A stretch of 64,000 nucleotides of DNA, from assembly GCA_001179505.1 (NCBI GenBank), contig CDMY01000227.1, positions 502,267-566,266 of the forward strand, read 5' to 3'. The DNA comes from Vitrella brassicaformis. Lineage: Eukaryota > Sar > Vitrellaceae. The translations under genes were made by a program, and so were the position numbers. The notes beneath the pieces are model-generated. The model did not search any database, was not told where the DNA came from, and saw only the letters and a list, made by a program, of their open reading frames with translations. Positions 9,481 to 22,600 of this stretch are shown piece after piece; within the stretch, counting starts at the first letter, position 1; each line of letters begins with the position of its first letter.

Positions 9481-12400
9481 CTAGAATCTGGTGCCGATCT
9501 GTCTCTGCAGCTTGGCCTCCTGGTCGGGTGCCAGGGCGGCCTTGTAGTGGATCTCGAGCACCTCCAGCTCGTGAGTGCCGGCCTGCATCAGGAGCCCCTC
9601 GAACAGCGGGATGGGGGCCGACGGCTCCAACACGCAGCTCAGACGACGCCACGTCCCGTTGGTCGAGTCGTTGTCAATCAAAAACCACCTGATGTGTGCG
9701 TGTGGTTGGTGTGGATCGATCAACCACAAGGGGGATGGGGTGTGGGTGTGGGTGTGTGCCTGAGCAGGTAGGTACCTGTTTCCTCGATATTCGAATCGGC
9801 AATGGACCCGCGACACCGAGGCCAACGTCAGATCGTTCACCTGACAACACCATAGATACCATCAGCCCAGCCCATTACGTACTTACGATAGATACACTCA
9901 CACGGACCGGACCCCCCACGCAGGCACCCACCGCACCTGGACTGAGTTCCACTCGGCCCTGCCCAGCGTGAAGCTTCGTGAGTTCATGGTGATCTTCTCG
10001 CCCATCCTGGGGCCCGATATGAACTCCAGCTCTATCGACGGCACCGGCCGCACCACCCGCCGCATCGACTCGAGCCATGCAGCGTTGTGCCCCGGACCCG
10101 CCTGGCGCTCGTCGGGAGAGGACGGCGGCGACCGACCCCCAGGCACATCCACCAACACATCGGGGTGGGGGAACGAAGGACCGCCCCCACCGCCGCCGCC
10201 TGGCGGCTGTCGCGGGCTGGGGTCGTCGGGGAAGTACCTGTCGCCCCGGCCGCCCCGGCCTCCCCTTCCCGGCCCTCCTGGATCGCCCCCATCTCCCCCG
10301 CCCCCGCTGTGCCGCCCGTGCCGCCCACCCATGGCGAAGACACTGGCGCCCCTGGGCGGGTTGACGCGGAAGGGGGGCCTGGGGCCCTCCTGCAAGATCC
10401 GCAGCATGTCTTGCCGCACCTGCTCAAGCGCCTCGTCCTCTACTGGAGCGGCTGGGGGGCCTCCGGGTGGCCAGCCAGACGATGAGGACGGACCGGGAGC
10501 GGCGGCCGACGCATCGGGCTGGCCGTCCTGGCTGCCCGGGACGGACGACACTGGCAGGGGCAGGGGGCTCTCCATGCGGCCGTCCTCCATGTCGCCCAAC
10601 GCGGGAGGGTAGCCGTGGTGATGCTGCTGCTGCTGCTGCTGCTGTCGCTGCGCTGCCGGCCCCCGATGGATGATCGAGTCGTTGTCCTGCTCGTCCCCAT
10701 CTGCCGCCGGTGCTGCGTCGGGTGCAGCGTCGCCCTCATCTGCAACAGCCTGTTGCTCTTGCTGCTGCTGCTGCTGCTGGGGCTGGTCGGAGGGCTGCTC
10801 ACTCTCGCTCTCGGGCGGACTCCTCAGGCGCAGACGTGGGGGCCGCAGATCTGCCAGACCTCTGCGAGCAATGGCCTGATCGCCTCGGGGGTCTGGCGGC
10901 AGGCCCTTCCCACGCGACTCCTGGTCCTCTGCCGGCCCATCACTTGAGGACTGTCCCGCTGCTGCCGCAGCGGGCTGTGGGCCGTCTGTGAGAGGTATGT
11001 CGGCCTCGTCGTCGATGCTTCTGCCGGGTTGCGGTGCTGGCGCTGGTCGTGATGGTGGTGGGGGAGGAGGAGGGGGGAGGGGCAGGTTGGGGATGCCCAC
11101 ATCATTGGCATTGATGGTGTGGAGCATCTCCTCCAGGGTCACACGAGGGGGCGCGCCGGGCACCGTCCGCATCATGACGGGAGGCGGCACGGCGATGGGC
11201 GCAGCGTGCGCAAACATCTCCGCTGCCGCCTCATCCGCAGAAGGGGCGCGGCCGTCCTGAAGGCGTGATAGACAGACACACCAACACACACAAGGAAGGT
11301 GCAACACTGAATTCGCGCCTCACTCTGTGTCTGTGTGTGTGTGCCAATTACCCATGGCATGTTGAGCGGCAGCTGCTCGCCCTCATCCACCGTCACGGAC
11401 CGGCTCGGAAAGTTCTGGAAGTGAATCAGCGGGGGAGGGGGCCGCGGCAAAGGACCACCACCCATTCCGGGAGGCGGTCGGCTGGGAGCTGACTCCTGCG
11501 GGGGTGTCCGCACTGGACCACCACCAGCACCTCCACCACCCTGTTGCTGTTGCTGTCTCGGCCCGATGCGCACCACCTCTTGCTCTGCAATGGACTCCAG
11601 AGGCCCCTCTACACCTCTGTGGCCCCTGCCCCGCCCCTCTCGCCCCATGACGGCCGAAGGAGACGACCCAATGGAACTCGCCGTGCCGGCCACCGACGGC
11701 GGCACAGGGCTGTCCCCGCCACTAGGCTGCCTCTGCGGCTGGGCAGCAGCTGCTGGTGGGGCTTCGGGTATGAGGGCGTCGGGTGGTGGGACGAGGGCCG
11801 CCTTCTGCAGGGCCTGGTGGGCACTCCAGCCGTCCATTGCAGCCGGTGGGTGGGGCTCATCCGTCGACCCCACATCATGAGCACCGCTGGAACTACTGCT
11901 TGGCGGAGGGACTGAAGGAACCTCGAGGATTTGTTCAACACCAGAGGCCCTGCGCTCGCCTTGCCGGCCGCCGTCTCTCTGCCCTGCTGCCTCGGCTGAC
12001 GGCCCCGACCCCTCAGATGCGCTGGTGGGTCCATCAGCGGCTGACGATGATGCGGCCACACCGGACGTTTGTGGCTGCGTGGGTCGCGAGCGTGGGACGA
12101 CAGGGATTTGATGGACCGGTAGGGTCAGCGGTGGTCCTGGCGCCGGTGCGTGCGGTTGGGGTGCGGCTGCACCCCCTCCGTTGCCGGCCCCGTAGGGGGG
12201 CGGTCCCCAGAGGTTGCCGCCCTCGACGATCTGCGCACCTGCCCGCCGCTTCCGGGCGATGAAGCCGAGGCCGCGACGCACGTGTGTCACCTGCACCGGC
12301 CGATTCCAATCCAACTGACGATCAGCTAATCAATCGGAGACAGACAGAGGGCACATCACATCGCACCACCCATGTGCATTCATTCGTTTGTTCTTACTTA

Positions 12401-15400
12401 CCGACGACAGCCTCGCTTGCGGTGAGGACCTGCTCCCCGCCATCCTGCTCCTGGGCCCTCGTGTGGTTGTCCAGGTCCTCGAGGATGCGCATGCCGCCCG
12501 GCCAGAACGAGAAGCTGCCCGGGCTGTCGCTGCCGTCCAGTCGATCATCACCAGCGGCCGCTGCAGCAGCAGCAGCAGCGGCCGGGGCAGCGGGCAGGCC
12601 AGCGAGGAGCGGCAGCTCCTCTCCCTCCTTCTCCCCCTCCTGCCCCTCCTCGTCTTTGGTCGGTGCCGCCTCTGCCGCCTCGGAGGACGGCTTCACGCCG
12701 GTGGTGGCGTCTTGCTCGGGAGGGGCAGGTGCTGCCGATGAACTGGACGGCTGATTCTCTGTCGGCTCGCCGTCGGCCGTCAGATCATCGACAGCAGCTG
12801 CAGCCTGAGTGTCTTGGTCGCTGGGGTTGCCGCGAAGGACCCTCAGGAGCAGCGCGCCGGGGGCGGCCATGTCGTCTGCATCATCTGCCAGCGCCTCCTC
12901 CTCTCTCTGCGCTGCCGGTGCCGCCGGCCATAGCTTGATGCGGGCGCTGCTGGTCTTGCCCCTTTGGGTGGAGTCAGTCTCCTCTGACTTCTTCTTGCCT
13001 GGCTTGCCGCCAGGTGGTCCGGGTGGCGGGGGTCCGTGCCCCCCTCCCCTCCTGGCACTGCGGTTCTTGGGCGCGTAGCCACAGGACCTGACGATGAACT
13101 CCACGCCGCCGACGCGGATCCATGCCCCAGGGTAGAGCGGCACGCTGCCCTCGATCTTGACAAAGGTGCCCCATTTTGAGCCGGCGTCCATTAGGAAGTA
13201 CCTGTTAGCGCCCGGCTTGTAGACGATGTTGAAGTGCGATCGGGATGCGATCTGCTCACTCATGGGCCAGTCGGGCAGGAGGATCTTGCGGGACGAGCTG
13301 CGGCCGAACTTGGTGATGTACGGGAAGCGGGTGCCCTCCGGCGTGATCAGGATGCCCCCACACGCCTGCACCACCGGGTGCTCCTTCAAATCCCCCGAGT
13401 GCACACTGCACCACACACACACACACATGCGAGCAAGAACGGACGTCTTCCTGTCTGTGTGTCTCTTGTCGTTCTGACCGCAGCAGAAGGGCCTTGGTGG
13501 TGAGGGATCGCTCTGACTGGATGACCCTGAGCGCCCGCCACCTCAGCTGCTCGGTGCTGAAGTCGCGCTTGAGCGGCTCGTCGTTGGGGGGCGTCTCGGC
13601 ATCCAGGTTGCACACACCGTGGGCTAGGTTGACCACGTTGGTGGCCACCCCCATGTGGCGGTCCTTGAAGAGCTTCTTGACCAGCCCAGGCAGCAGCGAC
13701 GGGTACAGCAGACGGGGCATCGCAGAAGGATTCAGAAGCGACACGATCCAACTCTCAGGCATACGCCGCTTTACTTTTTCCTCCCCGTCAGCTGAGCCCT
13801 TCCTCCCTCCCTCGTCACCACCACCACCAGCAGCTGCGGCCGCTGCTGCCGCTGGCTCTGCGTTCGATGCGGGTGCGTCCGGCTGCTCGGCCTCTTCATC
13901 CGGCTGAGAGCCACTCTCTTCCGCGACTGGTGGTGGGGCAGCGCTGCTGCTCTTGGTGCCCTGGCCTCCCTCTGGAGGGCAGCCGTTGGCCGATTCCGCA
14001 CTCTGGTGGTCGGCCGTCGCGCGGGAGCCTGGAGGAGCCAACCCTCGCCGATTGGATAGGTCGCTGGATGATGCCATGGATGAGGCAGCGCTGCTTTTGT
14101 CACTGGTCCTCCGATGCGACGATGAGCCGCCCCTCTTGTCATTGGTCCGCGAGGACGGGCTGCCGACCACTCTGTCGAAGTCCCTCTTGTGTCTGCCCTG
14201 CCTGCTGCCGCCAGACCGGGGCTGGGGCTGGGGAACCGAAGACGGCGACTGGTCTTGAGGCGAGATCACCATTGACGATGGCCGCATCTCCTCCTCACCA
14301 CCACCGCCATCCCCGCCCCCACCCCCACCCTCTCCCACCCCCTCTCCCAGGACCGGCACATGCTCTGAATCCGCGGCGTCCATTGAGGAGCTCTGTGCCG
14401 TCTCCTGGCTGTCCTCCAGGCTCGTCGGCGGCTCGGGTCCCCCCTTGACGCCGTTGATGTCACCTGGAGCGGCCGCCACTGCGTCGGTCTCGTCAGTGGT
14501 GTGTGTACGGCCCTGGCTGCTGGCGAGGTCCGAGTTGGTGCCCTCGTACTTCTGGTACTCGGGGGGCGGGCCGTCGGGCGGTGGCTGGAAGGGCGGCACG
14601 ATGACGGGCAGGTCGAAGACACCGCTGGCACTCAACTGATCGCCTGATGACGTCGACGCACCTGATATACGGATGAATGAATGAATGAATGGGGCAGAGA
14701 AGGAGACATGTGCACATGTCATGTGAGTGCCGTCCGTCCTCGCTCTCTGAGGCTGATACTGGGCGTGGCGTCTGGCTGTGCTGTCTGTCTGTTTTGCCTG
14801 CCCCACCCACCCACCTGCGACCTCTCTCTGCCATCTCGGATCACCAAACGCATCTGTACAGTACACAGACACACCAACGGCACGGCACGCAGGTCACTCA
14901 CTGTCAGCCTGTGTGTGTTACTGTTTGTATTAGCTCCCTTGTTTGCCCGACCTCCGTATCCCTCAAATGGCGGGGGTCGGTCGTGCTGCGTCCCCACAGT
15001 GGCCCTCGACGGCTTCCCCCCGACGGGCGTCTTGTCGCGCTGCTCGCGGTGCCTTGCCTTGAGCTCCAGCTTGAGCCCCTCGTGCAGCAGGAGCTGTGCC
15101 GGGTCGTCGGGGAGGGGCTTGGGTCTGTACACGCCGTCGGTGATGTGATCGAGAGTGCGCTGGTAGAGGTGTTCGATGAGGTCCTTGCAGCTGCCGTTGC
15201 CGATGCTGTCGAGGGCACGGCAGAAGAACGTCCGGTGCACCTGGTGCGTATCCTGCGGATCGACCAACTGACATATCAATCAACCCAGACAGACATACAG
15301 AGATGAATGAATGAGATTGTCTGAGTGAGTTATGTATGGGTGGACTGTGTTGTGCTGTGCTGTGCTGTGCTGTGGTGTGGTGTGTGGGTGGTGCGTTTGG

Positions 15401-16634
15401 CGGCTGACCAGCCTGAGTTGGTGTGTCATGTCGTGAGGGAGGCAGGGTGTGTGGTCGAGCAGGAAGTAGTACTCGAACGCCTCCAGGAAGTCGGGCCACG
15501 TCACCTTCACACACTGAACACATACACACCCACACACGCCGTCCAGTAAGTACATGAGCTGGGTGGTCTGTACTCAGGTGCTGTGCTATCGGGGTGTGTG
15601 TGTGTGTGCCTTCCCACGTGTTGGAAGAATGCCTCCCACAGCCGCGCCCCCTGGTCGGGAGCATGCACACGCCACAGCTCTCTGCATCCATCCATCCCAT
15701 CCAACAACAGCAGACACAGACACCTGTGATTGACTCACGCCCCATCTCACTCCATACGCGTGGTACCACCATCCATACGTACCTTCCCTGGCTGGCCCTT
15801 GAGTGCCACCCCGCCACCCACTCACGCAGCATGCGCTGATGCTCCGCCTCCAACAGACTGACACCACACGACACGACACGACACGACAGACCACACAGAG
15901 ATGTGATCTTTAGAGTGTTTGGCAGACAGACAGACATGCACTGATTGCATCCCATCCTCACTCACTCACTCACTCACTCACACGGACCTCTGCATGCGTA
16001 TGTGTCGTTTGATGATGTCGACGAGTGTCTGGCGCACTCCGTGGTCGTTCCATTTGAGATGCTCGAAGAACTCCTCCTCAGTGCACTGAAGCTGAGATAC
16101 CCATACACACATCCATACACACACACAAGAATGTCTTGCGTGTTTGGTTTGCATCCCTACAAATGAATGGGTTTGGTGTGATGTGTTGTGAGTGATGTGG
16201 GCCGGGCCGGGTGTGGTGGGCCGACTGACTGACTGACCTTGAGGAGCAGGTCCCGTTGGTGCATGTCGAGCAGCACTCGGTCGCCCTTGAGGTACAGAAA
16301 CTCCCAATACGCATGCTTAGCCGCATACTGCTTCAGATGCTCTGCACCACACACACAAAGCAGTGAGTGAGTATACAGACAGGGCCCCTTGTTTGTTTCT
16401 GAGTGAGTGGCGTGTGTGTCGATCCCTTGTTACTGATGAAGTGGTCGAGTGAATGGTTGAGTCTGACGGACCACTCGCCGACAAGCGCGTTGGCGGGGTT
16501 GTTGACGTTTTGTGGGAGCTGCTGCTGGTGCCGCTGGGCCATGGCCTCCACGCGATCCTTGTAGTTGGACAGCCACTCGTCGCTGCTGAGGAAACACAGC
16601 TGGACCGGGTGACAATGCTTCAACCTACAAAACA

Positions 16635-16665
<31 letters not shown>

Positions 16666-17012
16666 GAAGGACAAAGTGCAGCCCCCGGGCAGCTGATCTG
16701 GGCGTGTCAGACTTGTGTGTCGGCCATAGCTTGAACATCCTTACTTGTCTGACAGTTCGCGCAGCATGGCCTTGAAGTCATGTAGCCGTGCGTCCTGCTG
16801 CGTCGGGCTCGTGCCGCTGTAATAGTAGTTGGACGGATCTTCTGCACAACACACACGCATCACACACCAAACACGCTGATGCCGGCTGGCGCCACCGACG
16901 TCGGGCGTGCGTGCCGGTCTGACTGACCTTGAAAGTTTTGTATTTGTTGGGCGACGGTTGTCTCGAGGTCACGCAGGGAGGCCACAAACGCGCCACACGT
17001 TGAACGTGCCAT
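9481..17012 (-). CDS. Very large protein with two FHA domains
   Basis: Fifteen exons in consistent phase: 16928-17012, 16745-16841, 16434-16624, 16238-16341, 15988-16091, 15783-15857, 15618-15681, 15409-15513, 14952-15267, 13479-14661, 12402-13405, 11352-12325, 9937-11256, 9776-9840, 9481-9688; about 1964 residues. The first 380 residues are helical and ordered-looking but match no family I know. FHA 1 (about 775-885) has GRSSS, SRSHF and the GS-KWGT strand. FHA 2 (about 1850-1945) has LGRAEW, SRVHC and NDSTNGTW. FHA domains bind phosphothreonine, and both keep the Arg and Ser of the binding loops. Between them lie long Pro/Gln/Ser/Gly tracts, probably disordered. A scaffold role in phospho-signalling is inference. 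One extra small exon near 14830-14860 cannot be excluded. Divergent from SCAPER. Confidence 0.85.
16636..16665. repeat. CAGA tetranucleotide repeat in an intron
   Basis: ACAG/CAGA units in the intron between the second and third exons of the FHA gene. Typical of introns in this window. Confidence 0.95.
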
Positions 17013-17453
17013 GCTGTCAGCAGGGCGAAAGGGCAGAAGCAAAGTCGGGCAGAAGTGAAAGCTGTCGCCGAATCAGGAGAGACTCAGTGTGCGGATCAGG
17101 GACTGTGTCCGGAGTGTGTAGCGCAAGGCCCTTAGCTGTTGATTGTCCATCTTCTTCCCCTTCTCTCCCTCGCGAGCTTGAAAGCTGGCGGACAGGGAGG
17201 GGGTGATTTTCTAAGCTGGACCAACGCAGGACGAGTACACGGAGGCAGGCGTGTCCGCGTGATGCCCCCGATCCGCCGGCATGCACCTTAATTACATGTC
17301 GATAGTACTCACTTGACTTGGTGCTGACGGTGCGGTTGGTCTGCCCGGCCTCTAGCTGCCATTGTGTGCAGCGGCTGCCCTCCCTGGCGCCGTAGTGTGC
17401 AGTCCAGCCGCTACAGAGAGCCTGCGGTGTTAGTTCTGTTCAAGTAGCCAGCC
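17013..17453. promoter_or_regulatory. Shared upstream region of the FHA and SCAPER genes
   Basis: 441 bases between divergent starts. No repeat array or RNA gene is visible. Presumed bidirectional promoter from layout; non-coding first exons for either gene could also sit here. Confidence 0.4.
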
Positions 17454-19645
17454 ATGAAGGAGGCGGCAGCCAGCAAGAGTGCCTCGAGCAAGGCGTCGGC
17501 ATCGACAGACAATCGCAATGGTACGAACATGGGCATCAGCACTCAGGGAATGCTCATCAGTATCCTCTGTGACGCTGTGTGTGAATGCAGTGCGGAAGTG
17601 GAGAGTTCCCAATGCGGCAGCCGCAGCCAAGCGGCCATCTCCATCCGCTGGTAGAGAGCACCCTGACGCCGAAGACCCATCGGCGCCCGATCCATCCCCA
17701 CCTAATGAGCCGCTTGACGCGTCGACCACTATGGACGACCAAGAAGCCGATGGGCAGCGGCAGGCTGGCGCGGCGGCCGAGTCTGCCAGCTCAGCGTCGG
17801 CGCTGCTGGACCCGCTGGCATCGTTGAGCGAGGCTGAGCTGATGGCGATAGTAGAGGAGGCCGAGAGCATGACCATTGATGGGACCTATGAGCGGCAGCC
17901 TTACACACACAGCAGTAGGAGGCTGGATGATGGGGGCGGTGATGGTGTGAGGGTGCGCAGCCAGTCGCTGCCGCAGCGTGTGCAGCAGCAGATACAGGAC
18001 ATTCCCGAGGAGATATTGCTGTCTGCGATATGCGCCGTCTCGGCCAGGAGGTGTGCACCGCACCTGGCTGACTCGACACACACAGCACAGCGGAAGGGGC
18101 AGACAAGGAGGGAGGTGCTGTGCTTGCTCTGTTTCGGCGGGTGCAGGGAGCGGTACCGCACCAGTGGCGGTGGTGGAGGGCTGGAGCTGATAGTGGAGGA
18201 AGACGAATGCATCTCGCCCAGTAAGCCTTGTGGAGTGGATCACCTCGCTGCCTCCACACCACATCCATCTGTGCGTGTCGACGCCTTTCTGTCTGTTCAG
18301 ATGGCAACAGTCCTGGCGAAGGCGATGGTGTTGGAGAGGATGACATGTCCGAGGAGGATGACGGTGACGTGGAGCTGACTGTGGAGGTGGAGGACGGTGA
18401 GGACATCGAGGAGGCCCATTGCCACGACGCAGCTGACGAGATGATGGACGAGGAGGAGGATGGGGAGGCGCTCGAGGACCCCAATGACTTCTCCCTGCGG
18501 TCCAAGCTGTGGGTGGAGTCGATATCGAGGCTGCGCCGGTCGATTGACGAGATATACGCACTGTGTGAGTTCGAGTCGGATGAGGAGTGCGTTGCGCACC
18601 TCGTGCAGCTCCTGGGTACCGCCATACACGACTTCCAGGCACTGCAGGACAGAGTCCGACTACAGGTGCGGGGCGGTCGGTGCGTCACAAACACAGACAG
18701 ACAGACACGTGCACACGTTGATACGCACTAAACTTCTCTTCGTCCTTCCTGCTCCCTGCTTTGTGAGTGCCGTTTAGGAGTCGCTGCAGCCGGGGGTCGC
18801 CTCTTCACCACCATCGACCTCCACGCGCCAGCGCACCGTCGTCAGCCCCACTGGCGCCTCGCAATTTGCCATCCCCCCGCGCATGCGTCAGCTGCTGCCG
18901 ACAGGCCCCAATGGCGACGCGCCAAATGACCCACCCTCAGCGGCCCTGCCACCACCAACAGCCATCGGCGTGGAGCACCCAAACGGCGGTGTGTCTTTGG
19001 CCTGGACGAGCCGCCCCATGCCGGCGACACGTGAGGTGCCCAATCCAGTGGAGCTAGGACCTGCGCTGCACCGGCTGCAGAGCTGCCCCCTCCCTGATAG
19101 CCCGAGTGCCCCCGGATCGGTGTCGCCTCCCCGCCACCCGTCCGGGGCGCCCACCCCACCACGGGCGAGGCAGTCCGGAGGCAAGACCAATGCACACACT
19201 GCAGGGGAAGCCGCAGGTGTCGATGACGGCAGTGGGGGAGGAAAGCCCGCACACGCAGCCGACGACGGTGTGGCCGACGTCGGATTGCCGCCGCCCCCCT
19301 CCCTCCCTCTCCGGCCGCAATCGACGGACGACACGACTGTTCCGGGCGGTGGGGACGGTAATTTGTTCTCGCCGCGGCCGTCTATCGGGTCGTCGAGCAT
19401 AGGGTCTGGCGGCGCCACGAGGGACCGGCTGCGGCGTGTGGTGGCGACGGTCCTCAACGCCCACCGGAAGCTCACGTGCCGTCTCGCATCACCGGAGCAC
19501 TCACAGGTACCCGCCAACGAGGGAGGGGAGGGGGATTCACTCACGCACATGTTGATCATGTATGTGATGTGGTTCAGCGTCCGACTGCACCCGAGCTGAA
19601 GCGCCGATACGAGGAGCGACAGGTGGGCCGAGTGACTAACCAACA

Positions 19646-19683
<38 letters not shown>

Positions 19684-22600
19684 CACTCATTCATTCATGT
19701 GTTCTGTGGCCATCAGAGGAAAGCTGAGGACCTCAAAGCCTTCGAGGACACACGGCGGGTCGAACCCAGCCGCAAAGTCGCAGAACGAGTCGAGTGAGTG
19801 AGCCACGCAGACACTCACCAGCCACACTCACTCTGCCTTACCATTTGTGTCCACAGGCGAGTGCGTCAGCGTCGCGAGAAGGAGCAGGAGGAGAAGAAGC
19901 GAATTCTCATGCAGAAAATGTCACGGTCAGCCGATGACAAATAAGTACCTCCCTACCTTTGTTGCATTATGGTGTGTGTGGTGTCATTCATTCACTGCCT
20001 TTTTCAGTGCTCGTCGTCAGTATCATTCGGCCATCAAGAAGATCAGCAACAGGGCACGGGAGCAGACCGTCAAGCTGGAGGAAATCAACTTCATCAGAAA
20101 CGAACTGCAGAAAAACGCCGAAGGTATTTACAGTACACACCGGCAACGAGAGAAGCATGCTATGGTACAGCCAGCCCTCTTCTCGACTGTCCATATCTAT
20201 GTCTCTCCGCAGCTTTCCTGGAGCAGCGTCTGAAGATTGCATCGCACTCGCGCGCCGCACAGCAGAAGCAGATGCAGAAGAAACTCGTGCAGCGGGCCGA
20301 ACGCATCAGCCGGCGAGCAGTGGGGGGAATATACGACATGGCCGTTCGCCGTCGGTCAGTCAGTCATGAATGATGCGTGCGTGTGTCGTTCCTTGTGGTT
20401 GCAGAACTCTAGAGCAGCGGCGCACGAATGAGCTCGAGGCACAGGAGGCCAAGCGGGCGATGCTTGAGGCCAAGGAGAAGCAGGTGAATGAATGAATGAC
20501 TGATTCACTCACTCACTCACTCACTCATTGACTCACTCATTCAGTCACCCGTTTGATTGATGGATTGATTGATTGATTGGCTGATTGGCTGATCGATTGA
20601 TCGATTGATTGTTTTCTCCGCTCGGTCTGTTTGTCAGGCTGCTGCGAGGCGTCAGGAGCACCTGGATTCGATAGTGCGCAAGTCCCACGAGGATGACCGG
20701 CGTGTGTCGATGGCCCTCCGACGCAAGCGAGACCTCACCATCAACCCCAACCTCACACGGGTCAACAGACAAACCCTCACAGCACACACACACACATACA
20801 CACGTGCACTCCGTGTCCCATCATCAATCAGACAACGCCGGCAGCCCAGCCAGGAGATGCTGCGGACGATGTTGGTGACGAGGGTGCAGCTGACTCGGAC
20901 GCCCTGCCCTCTCCCCCTACTGCTGGTGGCTCATCCAGGCCTGTCTCATCACAGCAGCAGCAGTCGAGACACACATCCAGAGCGACACATGGTGCCGCCT
21001 CGAGCAGGACTTCCCACGGTCCTGCTGCGAGGCATCCCCACCCCCCGTCTCTGGGCGATAGTGCATCTCGGTCGCACTCTCAACGACAGCTGGTGACCCC
21101 TTTGCCATTCCCACCGTCATCGTCGGGTCGCCATGGCCGCGCCAACAGCACCACGCAGACGGGCGAGGGAGGCTACAGGCGACACCATCCCCATCCCAAC
21201 CATCATCCGTCCCCGCCCATGGTGCTGCCGCCGCATCAGCCAATCCATCTGCCGGGCGGGCAGACATCCAGACTCAACCCGTACGCAGCGCCATACATCC
21301 CTCAGTACTGTCACCCAGACGCTGGGCCCTCCGGCTATGGCGCCGCCATCCCACTTATGGGCGCGCCAGGACCATCGCGTTCCTACCCAAGAGGGCCGGC
21401 GACAGTGCCGCTCGTCACGGCTCCTCCCCCCCGGCCGCCCCAGATGCCCGACACCGTGCAGCAAACGACATCTGCATCCCTGCCGTCCTTCGCTGTTAGA
21501 CACAACGCCGCGACGATGACGGCCAACTACTCGTCCAGCCCAGCTCTGCAGCACCGACACACCATAGGTGAGGAGGCCCCTCCGCCTTACCACCCTGTCA
21601 GACCGCCACCCCGGAAGCAGCCAGCGCACCAGGACCGCCGGCTACCCACGGTGCCTGAGCGGCTGTCCCATGCGGAGCCGTCGCCCCCGAAAGTCAGTGC
21701 TGGCGGTGAGCTACCCTCACAGCGACAATCCGAGCCACAGCAAGCACCCTCGCCAAAGCATCATGAGGAGCAAACCGGCGGCACACCGTCATCCGAACGC
21801 GTGGCGGTGGCATCACAGGCGGCGGCGGCAAAACAACCTGAGGACGAGACAAGGGCTGGCGAATCGCAACAGACGAGCGAGCGGCGACCGGCCAGTGCTG
21901 CTTCCCAACCACCAGACCAAGAGATCAAGGAGACTGATAGAAGCGAACCATCAGAAGGGAGAGAGAGAGGGGGGGGCGATGCACACCAGACCGCTGAGCA
22001 GCTGGCCCCGCAGACGACAGACGAGGCCTCGGCCTCCGCACCCGCCCCTGCGCCAGCAATGCCGCAGATCGATACAAGTGTCGATGGCGGCGATGGTGGA
22101 GCAGGTGGTGACCCAGGCGAAGGCAAGCGCGACTCTCCGCGGTGGATCTACGTCCCCCCTCGCTCAGGCGGCCGGAGCAAGGGGCGCCACTGGCCGTGGC
22201 AGGCGGCAGCGGCTGCCCGGGACGGCAGGACAGAGGAGGGGCCGACGGAGGGCAAGAGGACTCCAGAGGAGAACAAGAACGGCAACGGGGTCACGGCACC
22301 AGCGGCAGCACGAGTGGCAACCAAGAACACCGCGGCGGGTCGTCGGTCTGTCTTCTCGGCGGAGGTGGCAGACGTCATTGCGCCGCCTCAGAAGGCAGGC
22401 AAGCACTCGAAGGCGAGGGACAAGGCCAAGACAAAAGCAGCCAAGAGCAAGGGATCGACCAATGTGGCATTAGGTGCCGCCGACAAGAAGGATGGAGACG
22501 AGCAAGAAGAGCTTGTCAAGCCATCCGAGGCTGCGGGCAACGGGCAATCCGCAGGCAGCGCCACGCAGCCGATGTCCGCTGCGCCGCTCCCCTGCAATGA

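Noticed and set aside
9968-10612. 214-codon plus-strand Pro/Gly-rich frame
   Set aside because: Antisense of the Pro/Gly-rich exon of the FHA gene; composition only.
16636-16665. CAGA array as a possible CRISPR-like repeat
   Set aside because: Uninterrupted tetranucleotide microsatellite without spacers, inside a eukaryotic intron.
21568-22473. 301-codon Arg-rich plus-strand frame
   Set aside because: Shifted frame of SCAPER exon 12; no link to flanking exons.
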